Below are positions 9,266-17,892 of a stretch of DNA of 64,000 bases, piece after piece. Each line of letters begins with the position of its first letter. Positions within the stretch are counted from its first letter, which is position 1. Under the pieces are notes generated by a model. That model saw only the letters and a program-made list of their open reading frames with translations, had not been told where the DNA came from and made no database searches. The position numbers were made by a program, and so were the translations under genes. The stretch is taken from the NCBI GenBank assembly GCA_018713205.1, contig DVFN01000094.1, positions 1-64,000 of the forward strand, written 5' to 3'. The DNA is from Candidatus Avoscillospira stercorigallinarum (GTDB taxonomy: Bacteria; Bacillota; Clostridia; Oscillospirales; Oscillospiraceae).

Positions 9266-11017
9266 CTAAGTCTCGTCGCGGACGGCGGGCAGGGTGATGG
9301 TCACCGAGGTGCCCTCGCCGTAGACGGATTCGATTTGGATATCGCCCTGGTGCTGGTTGAGAATCTCCTTGGCGATGGAGAGCCCCAGGCCGGTGCCGCC
9401 GGACTCCCGGCTCCGGGCCTTATCGACCCGGTAGAACCGCTCGAAGAGCCGGGGCAGATCCTTTTCCGGAATGCCGATGCCGTTGTCGGAGACATTGACG
9501 AAGACCTTGTCGCCCTTGGTCCCGGCGGTGATGTCGATTTGGCCGCCGTCGGCGGTGTACTTGATGGCGTTGGAGACGATGTTCATAATGACCTGCTCGA
9601 TCCGCTCCCGGTCGCCGTGGATGTCGGGCAGGCCGTCGGGACAGGTGAGGGTCAGAGTGTGGCGGTGGTTCTTGGCGTCCAGGGCCACGGCCTGGTAGAC
9701 GTTCTCCACGGCCTTTGAGAAGGGGAACCGGGTCAGGTTCATCTCCATCTTGCCGTAGTCGAACTTGGTCAGAGTCAGCAGGTCCTTGACGATGCGGGTC
9801 ATCCGGTCGGCCTCGCTGACGATGACGCCCAGGAAGTTCTTTTTGAGCTCCGGCGGCAGGTCGTCCCCGGCGTCCAGCAGCGTCTCGGCGTAGGACTTGA
9901 CGTTGGTCAGGGGCGTCCGCAGCTCATGGGAGACGTTGGCCACGAACTCCCGGCGGGTCTGCTCGCTCTTGCGCTGCTCGGTGACGTCGTGGATGACCAC
10001 CATGACGCCGCCGCCGGTCTTGTCGGCGGAGAAGGGGGCCATAAACAGCTCCAGCTCCCGGTCTCCCACCCGCTTCTGGCCCTCCAGGTACTCCGACCGC
10101 TTCAGATCCAGCAGCTTGGAGAAGGAGGCCTCCTGGCCGAAGATCTCGTCGAAGCTGTCCTCGGCGGTGAGGTTGCGGGAGAGCATCCGGCTGGCGGCGG
10201 GGTTGTGGTGGATCACCTGCCCCGTGGGTCCGAAGGCCACCACGCCGTCGGTCATGTGGAGGAAGAGGGTGGAGAGCTTGTTGCGCTCGTTTTCCACCTG
10301 GGAGATGGTATTCTGGAGCACCTGGGACATGTGGTTGAAGTTCCGGGTCAGCATACCGATTTCATCCCGACTGGTGACGGCCAGCGCCTGGGCGAATTCA
10401 CCGGCGGCCACCTGCCGCGTTCCGGCGGTCAGAGCCCGGATGGGCGTAATCAGAATCTGCGAGAGCAGGAAGGCCAGCACCACGCAGATCACCAGACCCA
10501 GCACCAGCGACTGGAGGATGATGGAGAAGAGCTGGCTGGTCAGGGCGTTGACCGTGTCCTTGTTGTCCAGCACATAGACGATATAGCGGCTGCTGCCGCC
10601 GTCGATGGGCACGGCCAGATCCATGATGCTGGAGGCGATGGAGCCCCGCTGGCCCACCTGGCCGTTCATGGCTTCGAGGATGTTGGTGGTGACCGAGACC
10701 GAGTCGGCCTGATTGGAGCTGTCCAGCACCTGCCCCCGGGCGTCGAGGATATAGACGTTCCGCCGGGTCAGGTCGATGCCCAGGTCGGACTGGGACATCA
10801 AAAGCTGCTTCATCTCGGCCGGACCGTCGGCAGGCAAGGCCGCCAGCTCCTGGAGCTGGGCGATAAAGTCCTGGGAGAAGGTCTGCTCCATCTGGACGTA
10901 GAATTCCTCGATATAGTAGTTGCCCACGCCGTTGATGAGGAAGGACCCCACCACGGTCATCAGCGCCAGAATCAGCAGGACCATTATCATCATCATCTTG
11001 GTCCGCAGCGACCGCAT
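9266..11017 (-). CDS. sensor histidine kinase (WalK/PhoR-like; HAMP-PAS-HisKA-HATPase)
   Basis: RREFVANVSHELRTPLTNVKSYAETLL, NIVSNAIKYTADGG, GGTGLGLSIAKEIL. Confidence 0.92.
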   Translation of the reverse strand: MRSLRTKMMMIMVLLILALMTVVGSFLINGVGNYYIEEFYVQMEQTFSQDFIAQLQELAALPADGPAEMKQLLMSQSDLGIDLTRRNVYILDARGQVLDSSNQADSVSVTTNILEAMNGQVGQRGSIASSIMDLAVPIDGGSSRYIVYVLDNKDTVNALTSQLFSIILQSLVLGLVICVVLAFLLSQILITPIRALTAGTRQVAAGEFAQALAVTSRDEIGMLTRNFNHMSQVLQNTISQVENERNKLSTLFLHMTDGVVAFGPTGQVIHHNPAASRMLSRNLTAEDSFDEIFGQEASFSKLLDLKRSEYLEGQKRVGDRELELFMAPFSADKTGGGVMVVIHDVTEQRKSEQTRREFVANVSHELRTPLTNVKSYAETLLDAGDDLPPELKKNFLGVIVSEADRMTRIVKDLLTLTKFDYGKMEMNLTRFPFSKAVENVYQAVALDAKNHRHTLTLTCPDGLPDIHGDRERIEQVIMNIVSNAIKYTADGGQIDITAGTKGDKVFVNVSDNGIGIPEKDLPRLFERFYRVDKARSRESGGTGLGLSIAKEILNQHQGDIQIESVYGEGTSVTITLPAVRDET

Positions 11018-11062
11018 GGACAGACCTCCTTTCTGATTGTGTGTAGGGACGGCCCGGAAGCC

Positions 11063-11160
11063 CTTCGTAGGGGCCGATGCCCACAAAGGGCAATGAAGCG
11101 TGAATGGTGAAGAGTGAAGAAGTGCTTCAAGCCGTAGGGCGGCATGCCCACATGCCACCG
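11063..11160. repeat. GTAGGGGCG hairpin repeats (two partial copies)
   Basis: CTTCGTAGGGGCCGATGCCCACA and GCCGTAGGGCGGCATGCCCACATGCC. Confidence 0.65.
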
Positions 11161-11218
11161 GTACCGGGTGCATTGCGTTCCCCCCCAGTGGTTGCGGCGC
11201 CTCGGAACAGCGGGCCCC

Positions 11219-11396
11219 AAAGCCTCCCCTTGAGGGGAGGTGGCACGGCGAAGCCGTGACGGAGAGGTGTGCCGCCCAAAGGGCGGCGGCGCGTCAGCGC
11301 CCTTCAGCACCCGTCGATGCCCTGCGGCAAACCTTCGGTGCGGTAACACCTCTCAGTCAGCCTACGGCTGACAGCTCCCCTCAAGGGGAGCCTTTC
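11219..11396. mobile_element. MITE-like element with ~50-bp imperfect terminal inverted repeats
   Basis: AAAGCCTCCCCTTGAGGGGAGGTGGCACGGCGAAGCCGTGACGGAGAGGTGT ... ACACCTCTCAGTCAGCCTACGGCTGACAGCTCCCCTCAAGGGGAGCC. Confidence 0.75.
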
Positions 11397-11486
11397 CTCA
11401 GTCATCCGGCCCACCATACGCCGTAGGGAGGCCGCCGGTACCGGGTGGGGTTAGCTCCGGGCCCCGGTGGTTGTGCAGGCCGGGCA

Positions 11487-11560
11487 CGGGAGGGCATAAA
11501 GCCCTGCCCTACGGACCCGCCGGCAAATTTGTTGTAGGGGCGGGGTTTATCCCCGCCCGC
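11487..11560. repeat. GTAGGGGCG hairpin repeats (two copies)
   Basis: CGGGAGGGCATAAAGCCCTGCCCTACGG; TTGTAGGGGCGGGGTTTATCCCCGCCCGC. Confidence 0.75.
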
Positions 11561-11619
11561 AACCCGGTGTGTTGTTGTCCGGGCCCCGGCGGTTCCGGGG
11601 GCCTTGCGGCCCGGTCGGG

Positions 11620-12318
11620 TTATTCCGCGCAGTAATAACCTACGCCGCGGCGGGTAAGGATGATCTTCGGCGTACCGGGATCGTCCTCGATTTTCTCCCG
11701 GAGACGGCGGACCGCCACATCCACGGTGCGGGTGTCGCCGAAGTAGGCGTAGTTCCAGACCTTTTCGAGCAGCTCCTCCCGGGTGCAGACCTTGCCGGGC
11801 TCGGTGAAGAGCCGCAGCAGCAGGTCGTATTCCTTCTGCGTCACATCCACGGCCTTTCCGGCCTTGGTGACGGCCATGGTGGCCGGGTCCACGGTGACGT
11901 CCTGGATGCGCAGAACCGGGCTGGCGGACGCAGCCGGGGGCGCGGTGTCGAGGCTGCGGCGGCGGATGTTGGCCTTGACCCGGGCCAGCAGCTCCCGCAT
12001 GGAGAAGGGCTTGGTGATATAGTCGTCCGCGCCGGACTCCAGGCCGAAGACCTTGTCATTCTCCTCCTCGCGGGCGGTCAGCATCAGAATGGGCATGGCG
12101 AAGCCCGCCTCCCGCAGAGCGCGGCAGACGTCGAAGCCGTTCATCTTCGGCAGCATCACATCCAGCAGAATGAGGTCCGGGTCCTGGTCCTTGGCCAGGC
12201 CCAGACCGGTCTCGCCGTCCAGGGCCTCCAGCACCGTATAGCCCTCCCGCTGGAGGTTGAATTTCAGAATTTCCACAATGGCCTTTTCGTCCTCGACGAT
12301 CAAAACGGTTTTGCCCAT
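11620..12318 (-). CDS. OmpR/PhoB-family response regulator (WalR-like)
   Basis: MGKTVLIVEDEKAIVEILKFNLQREGY receiver plus winged helix (TRTVDVAVRRLREKIEDDPG). Confidence 0.93.
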   Translation of the reverse strand: MGKTVLIVEDEKAIVEILKFNLQREGYTVLEALDGETGLGLAKDQDPDLILLDVMLPKMNGFDVCRALREAGFAMPILMLTAREEENDKVFGLESGADDYITKPFSMRELLARVKANIRRRSLDTAPPAASASPVLRIQDVTVDPATMAVTKAGKAVDVTQKEYDLLLRLFTEPGKVCTREELLEKVWNYAYFGDTRTVDVAVRRLREKIEDDPGTPKIILTRRGVGYYCAE

Positions 12319-12379
12319 GGCGGCTCCTTTCGCAGCATGCTGTCTATCGTTCCTGTCTATTCTACCATATTTCCGCCCC

Positions 12380-13717
12380 TTAGGAAAGATGGCGCAGGGC
12401 CTTGGGGAAGTGATTTTTCAGCGTGGCTCCGTCGCCCTTGGCCCAGCCTAGGCTCAGGCCGCCGGTGGTGACCAGGGTCCAGCCCTTGGCGCTGCCGGGG
12501 ACGGTCTCGCCCCGGAGATAGGCGGCGGCTTCCCGGCTGTCGGGGGCCAAGTCCACGACAGACGCGGCGGATTTCAGCCACAGAGCCCAGGCATGGGCCG
12601 GTTCAAACCTGTTTTTCTTCAGCTGACCCAGCTCCAGCCCGGCCCGGAGTACCTTCAGGCCCCGCAAGGCCGGGCACCCCGCGGGGACGAGACAGACCGT
12701 ATCGCCGAAGGAGAGGCAGCCGCCTTCGGGCAGCGCCAGTCCCAACTCCCGGGCGAAGTCCGCCGCCGGCTTCGGCAGGGGAGAGAGGGCCTCGGCGGGA
12801 CCGGGTTCGGCCGTGCCGCCGGGCCGCCGTTCCAGCACGGCGGCATAGTGGCCCTCGCCCCGCAGCAGATGGGGCCAGAGGCGGCAGGTGTACGCCAGGC
12901 CCGGAGCCGGGTCCTCCACCCAGTCGGGCCGCCCGGGGGCGAACCAGGGGGCAGCCGCCGGAACCACGGCGAAATCCGGGTGGGAATGCAAAAAACGGCT
13001 GACCACGCCCTCGTTCTCCGCCGGGGCAAAGGTGCAGGTGGAGTAGACCAGCCTGCCGCCGGGGGCCAGCATGGCGGCGGCGGAGCAGAGAATCTCATAC
13101 TGCCGCCCGGCACACATGGCCACGGTCTCCTCGCTCCAGTCGGTGAGGGCGGCCTCCTCCTTGCGGAACATGCCCTCGCCGGAGCAGGGCGCGTCCACCA
13201 GGATCCGGTCGAAATATCGGGGAAACCGCTCCGCCAGCCGCTGGGGATGCTCGTTGAGCACCAGACCGTTGGCCACGGCCAAGCGCTCGAAGTTCCGGGC
13301 CAGAATCCTGGCCCGCTGGGGGTGAATCTCGTTGGCAATCAGCAGCCCCTGCCCTTGGAGCGCCGCCGCCAGCTGGGTGGACTTGCCGCCGGGGGCGGCG
13401 CAGAGATCCAGTACCCGCATTCCGGGGCGGACGTCCAGCAGCCCCGCCGGGGCCATGGCGCTGGGCTCCTGGAGGTAGTAGAGCCCCGCCTCGTGGTAGG
13501 GCGACAGGCCCGGCCGGGTGGCCGGATTATAATAGTACCCCCGGGGCTCCCAGGGCACCGGCTCCAGACCGAAGGCCCCCAGGTCCGGCACGGCGTCGGT
13601 TTTCAGCGGATTGACCCGCAGCCCCACATTCCGGGGCCGGTCATAGGACGCGAGAAAAGCCGGAAACTCCGGCCCCAGCAGCTTCTCCATTCTGGCAAGA
13701 AATGCTTTCGGCAGCAT
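12380..13717 (-). CDS. rsmF: RsmF/NOL1-NOP2-Sun family rRNA (cytosine-C5) methyltransferase
   Basis: VLDLCAAPGGKSTQLAAAL, DAPCSGEGMFRK, VYSTCTFAPAENEGVV. Confidence 0.88.
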   Translation of the reverse strand: MLPKAFLARMEKLLGPEFPAFLASYDRPRNVGLRVNPLKTDAVPDLGAFGLEPVPWEPRGYYYNPATRPGLSPYHEAGLYYLQEPSAMAPAGLLDVRPGMRVLDLCAAPGGKSTQLAAALQGQGLLIANEIHPQRARILARNFERLAVANGLVLNEHPQRLAERFPRYFDRILVDAPCSGEGMFRKEEAALTDWSEETVAMCAGRQYEILCSAAAMLAPGGRLVYSTCTFAPAENEGVVSRFLHSHPDFAVVPAAAPWFAPGRPDWVEDPAPGLAYTCRLWPHLLRGEGHYAAVLERRPGGTAEPGPAEALSPLPKPAADFARELGLALPEGGCLSFGDTVCLVPAGCPALRGLKVLRAGLELGQLKKNRFEPAHAWALWLKSAASVVDLAPDSREAAAYLRGETVPGSAKGWTLVTTGGLSLGWAKGDGATLKNHFPKALRHLS

Positions 13718-13766
13718 AGAAACCTCCATTTCGATCCAAACAGGGCATCAGCCCCAACGAAACGAT

Positions 13767-13915
13767 CCGTAGGGGCGGCTATCAGCCGCCCGCGCCGCAC
13801 CGGCGATTCGCCGCAGGCCCCCGCCGAACGCACACTGTAGGGTCGCGTTGTTTGCCGGGCTTGCGATGAACCTACTCTGTACCGGGCGGGCCGATGTGGG
13901 CATCGGCCCCTACGA
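13767..13915. repeat. GTAGGGGCG hairpin repeats (two copies)
   Basis: CCGTAGGGGCGGCTATCAGCCGCCCGC (13767-13793); GGGCCGATGTGGGCATCGGCCCCTACGA (13888-13915). Confidence 0.8.
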
Positions 13916-13989
13916 AGGGCTGGGGCGGCATATTGCAGCGGCACAAAAAACAGCGCCCGACCGACAGGGCCGGGCGCTTGCTGGGTGCG

Positions 13990-15054
13990 TCAGCAGACGG
14001 GGACGATCCAGCCGTGGGTGTCGGGGATACGGCCCCACTGGAGGTCGGTGAGGTAGGTGTAGAGCTTCAGGCTCAGTTCGCCGATTTCGTTGTTGTTGAT
14101 GGTCTGGACGTTGCCGCGGTAGTTGAGCACGCCCACGGGGGAGATGACGGCGGCGGTGCCGGTGCCGAAGACCTCCTCCACCTGTCCCTTTTCGCAGTAG
14201 GCCATCAGGTCGTCGATGGAGAGCTTCTCCTCCCGGACGGTGTAGCCCCACTCCTTCAGGATGGTGAGCATGGAGTCCCGGGTGACGCCGGGGAGCACGG
14301 TGCCCTCGCAGGGCGCGGTCCAGATCTCGCCGTTGATCTTGAACATGATGTTCATGCCGCCCACTTCTTCGACGTACTTGCGCTCCTGACCGTCCAGCCA
14401 GAGGACCTGACTGTAGCCCATGGCCTCGGCCTTCTCCTGGCCGATCATGGCGCCGGCGTAGTTGCCGCCGCACTTGGCGAAGCCGGTGCCGCCCTTGACG
14501 GCGCGGACGTACTCGTCCTCCACCAGGATCTTCACCGGGTTGATGCCCTCGGCGTAGTAAGCGCCGGAGGGAGAGCAGATAATGGCGAAGAGGAACTCCC
14601 GGGAGTTGTGCAGGGACAGCTGGCACTCGGTGGTGAACATAAAGGGTCGGATGTACAGCGAAGCGCCGGGCTCGGAGGGGACCCAGTCGGCGTCCACGGT
14701 GACGATGGCCTTCACGGCCTCGATGAACATGTCCTCGGGGAAGGGGGGCATGCAGAGCCGGTGGTTGGAGTTAATCATCCGGCGGGCGTTCATCTCGGGC
14801 CGGAAGAGCTGGATCTTGCCCTCGGCGGTGCGGTAGGCCTTGAGGCCCTCGAAGGTCTCCTGGGCGTAGTGCAGGGCCACCGCGCCGGGGTCCATGGGGA
14901 TGGGGCCGTAGGGGACAATGCGGGCGTCATGCCAGCCGATGCCCTCGGTGTAGTCCATGAGGAACATGTGGTCGGACATATATTTGCCAAACCCCAGAGC
15001 CTTCTGATCGGGCTTTTCCTTGGGGCTGGTGGTTTTGGTGATCTTGATATCCAT
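13990..15054 (-). CDS. ilvE: branched-chain-amino-acid aminotransferase
   Basis: PLP fold-type IV; LHYAQETFEGLKAYR, GGTGFAKCGGNYAG, GTGTAAVISPVG. Confidence 0.93.
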   Translation of the reverse strand: MDIKITKTTSPKEKPDQKALGFGKYMSDHMFLMDYTEGIGWHDARIVPYGPIPMDPGAVALHYAQETFEGLKAYRTAEGKIQLFRPEMNARRMINSNHRLCMPPFPEDMFIEAVKAIVTVDADWVPSEPGASLYIRPFMFTTECQLSLHNSREFLFAIICSPSGAYYAEGINPVKILVEDEYVRAVKGGTGFAKCGGNYAGAMIGQEKAEAMGYSQVLWLDGQERKYVEEVGGMNIMFKINGEIWTAPCEGTVLPGVTRDSMLTILKEWGYTVREEKLSIDDLMAYCEKGQVEEVFGTGTAAVISPVGVLNYRGNVQTINNNEIGELSLKLYTYLTDLQWGRIPDTHGWIVPVC

Positions 15055-15157
15055 GGTGGATCCCTCCCAAATGACTTTCATCCATCATACAACAAAAGCG
15101 CCGCCGATGCAACTGCGGTTTTTTTACAGAGATTTCCTCTCCGGCCAAGAGTTTTTG

Positions 15158-15186
15158 TTGAAGCAGCGCAGAGAAGCGAGTATAAT
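15158..15186 (+). promoter_or_regulatory. sigma-A-type promoter
   Basis: TTGAAG-N17-TATAAT upstream of CDS 15272. Confidence 0.65.
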
Positions 15187-15271
15187 CATATTGCAGCTCC
15201 CGTTCCGGCCTGCTCCGGCGGGCCGGGGCGGAGCAAAATCGGACAACCGAAGAAAAGGAGGAATCCCCCAT

Positions 15272-16618
15272 ATGAAGAAGCGAATTCTTGCCCTGCTGCT
15301 GACCCTCTGCCTGGCGGCGGCGCTGCTGCCTGCCACGGTTCTGGCCGCCGAGGAGGCCAAGACGTATCTGGCCCTGGGCGACAGCATCACCACCGGCTAT
15401 GCGCCCGGCGGCGCCAAGGTCGCCAATCCCTTTGCCGAACAGGTGGCCGCGCAGTACGGCTATACCCTGGTGAACCGGGCGGAAGACGGCGAAACCACCG
15501 CGTCTCTGCTGCAAAAGCTGGAGGCCCAGGAAATTGACATCTCCGGAGCCGGCCTGGTGACTATTTCTATCGGCGGCAACGACCTGATCGAGGTGCTCTA
15601 CGGGGCAGTGGAGGCCGCGCTGACCGACGCAGGCGCGGGCGATGCCCTGCTGAACGGCGGCAGCCTGGATGCGTCCGTGTTCGAGACGCTGGCCCAGGCG
15701 CTGGCCGGCTTTGCCGGTTCGGAGGCCTGCACCGACGCCGTCGCCGATGCGGGCGCCAATGTGCTGACCATCCTGACCCACATCCAGGCGGAGAATCCCG
15801 ACGCGAAGGTCCTTCTGCTGAACCAGTATAACCCCTACAGCCACCTGGATAACGCCATGGTGTCCGCCCTGGTCGGGGCCTTTGACGCCGGTGTCAACGG
15901 GCTGAACACGGTGCTGGCGGCGGTGGCCCGGTCGGCGGGCGTCACAGTGGTTGACGTCTACACGCCCTTCCGGAATGCCCAGGAGAACCCCTGCAACGCC
16001 TATTTCACCAGCGCTGCCGACTTCGAACTGGACTATCACCCCAGCCAGACCGGCCATGACCTGATTGCCGAGACCATCGCCGCCCTGCTGGGCGAGCCGG
16101 ACCAGACCGGGGACGAGGAGACCACGGCGCAGACCTTCACCGACGTCCGGCCCACCGATTGGTATTATGAGGCCGTGACCTTCTGCGCCGCCCAGGGCCT
16201 GATGTCCGGCGTGGGCAACAATGCCTTTGATCCCAACGGCTCTGTCACCCGGGCCATGGTCTGGACCGTGCTGGCCCGGATTGCCGGACAGACCATCTCC
16301 GGAGCCGACTGGATGGAGGCCTCCCGCACCTGGGCCATGACCGCCGGCGTTTCCGACGGCACGGACCCCACGGGCTTTGTCACCCGGGAGCAGCTGGCCA
16401 CCATGCTCTACCGCTTTGCCGGCAGCCCGGAGGTCACCGGGGATCTGAGCGCCTATCCCGATGCCGGTTCCGTCTCCGACTGGGCCGAGACCGCCCTGGT
16501 CTGGGCCGTGTCCACCGGCCTGATTAACGGCATCAACGGCTCTCTCAGCCCCAAAACCGGCGCGTCCCGCGCCCAGCTGGCCACCATGCTGATGCGGCAG
16601 CTCCAGTCCCAGGCATAA
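15272..16618 (+). CDS. secreted SGNH/GDSL hydrolase with C-terminal SLH domains
   Basis: signal peptide; YLALGDSITTGYAPGG; ISIGGNDLIE; TFTDVRPTDWYYEAVTFCAAQGLMSG... Confidence 0.9.
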   Translation: MKKRILALLLTLCLAAALLPATVLAAEEAKTYLALGDSITTGYAPGGAKVANPFAEQVAAQYGYTLVNRAEDGETTASLLQKLEAQEIDISGAGLVTISIGGNDLIEVLYGAVEAALTDAGAGDALLNGGSLDASVFETLAQALAGFAGSEACTDAVADAGANVLTILTHIQAENPDAKVLLLNQYNPYSHLDNAMVSALVGAFDAGVNGLNTVLAAVARSAGVTVVDVYTPFRNAQENPCNAYFTSAADFELDYHPSQTGHDLIAETIAALLGEPDQTGDEETTAQTFTDVRPTDWYYEAVTFCAAQGLMSGVGNNAFDPNGSVTRAMVWTVLARIAGQTISGADWMEASRTWAMTAGVSDGTDPTGFVTREQLATMLYRFAGSPEVTGDLSAYPDAGSVSDWAETALVWAVSTGLINGINGSLSPKTGASRAQLATMLMRQLQSQA

Positions 16619-16746
16619 CCCCATCCGCTGTACGAACCAGCCCTCCCGCCGGTGCAGCTCCCCTGCTGCGCTGCGGGAGGGCTTTGCCCTGTGCCGGAAT
16701 GTACCCCGTGCCGCCGTGTCGGATGCACCATGGCCGAACGCATCCA

Positions 16747-16894
16747 CCGTAGGGGCGCATTGCATATGCGCCCTTGCCCGGCCCGCGCAACCACCGGGCC
16801 TGGACCACAACGTACCCGGTTCGGGCGGATATAAAATCCGCCCCTACGGACCCGCCCCCCGGCCCTGTCGTAGGGGCGGGCTTTATGCCCGCCC
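16747..16894. repeat. GTAGGGGCG hairpin repeats (three copies, composite)
   Basis: 16747-16773, 16823-16849 (inverted), 16868-16894. Confidence 0.85.
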
Positions 16895-17040
16895 GTGCCG
16901 CACTGCCGCGTCGGATACACCCGCGCCGGACATGGACGGCGTCGCGGGCGGATTTTTTCGCCGGTTTCACTGGAAATTTTCCGGCCTGTATGCTATTATA
17001 ATCTGGTATGACCATATCACCGATACCGGGAGGCTGCCAT

Positions 17041-17874
17041 ATGACCTATTTTTCCGCTATATTCCTGGGCCTGATCCAGGGCATCGCCGAGTTCCTGCCG
17101 ATTTCCAGCTCCGGCCACCTGGCCTTCTTCCAGGAGGTCGTGGCCATTTTCGACACCGGCGACGAGAGCATTTTCTTTGACGTGCTGCTCCACCTGGGTA
17201 CGCTGGCCGCTGTGTTTGTGGCCTACTGGGCCGAGATCAAGGCCCTGGTGCTGGAGTTCTTCACCATGATCGGCGTGCGCAAGCTGCCCAAGGGCCAGAA
17301 GCCCGACCGCCTGAGCCGCCGGATGATCCTCTTTATCATTCTCGGCACGCTGCCCCTGTTCCTGATCCTGCCTGTGAAGGATTATGTGGAGGGCCTCTAT
17401 CAGAATCCCATTTTTATCGGCTGCGCCTTCCTGGGCACCGGCCTGATCCTCTTCCTCTCCGACCGCCTGAGCCGGGGCAGCAAGACGATTAAGAATGCCT
17501 CCCTGGTCGATGTGCTCCTGGTGGGCTGCGGCCAGGCCCTGGCCACGGTCCCTGGTATTTCCCGCTCCGGCACCACCATCTCCGTGGGCCTGGCCCGGGG
17601 CTTCAGCCGGGAGTTCGCCGTGAAGTTATCCTTCCTCCTGTCCATTCCCGCAGTGCTGGGCGCCAACATTCTCTCTCTGATCGACGCCGTGCAGGAGGGC
17701 ATCGACTGGACCCTGATGCCCGTCTATCTGGTGGGCGTGGCCGTGGCCGCCGTTTCCGGCTATCTGGCCATCCGGCTGCTCAAGTACATCTCCCAGAAGG
17801 GAAGCTTCGGCGGCTTCGCCTATTATTGCTGGGGCATCGGCCTCGTGACCTTGATTCTCTCCCTCGTGAAGTAA
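17041..17874 (+). CDS. uppP: undecaprenyl-diphosphate phosphatase
   Basis: FLGLIQGIAEFLPISSSGHL; PGISRSGTTISVGLARGFSREFA. Confidence 0.95.
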   Translation: MTYFSAIFLGLIQGIAEFLPISSSGHLAFFQEVVAIFDTGDESIFFDVLLHLGTLAAVFVAYWAEIKALVLEFFTMIGVRKLPKGQKPDRLSRRMILFIILGTLPLFLILPVKDYVEGLYQNPIFIGCAFLGTGLILFLSDRLSRGSKTIKNASLVDVLLVGCGQALATVPGISRSGTTISVGLARGFSREFAVKLSFLLSIPAVLGANILSLIDAVQEGIDWTLMPVYLVGVAVAAVSGYLAIRLLKYISQKGSFGGFAYYCWGIGLVTLILSLVK

Positions 17875-17892
17875 AAAAGGAGCTTCTTTTCC

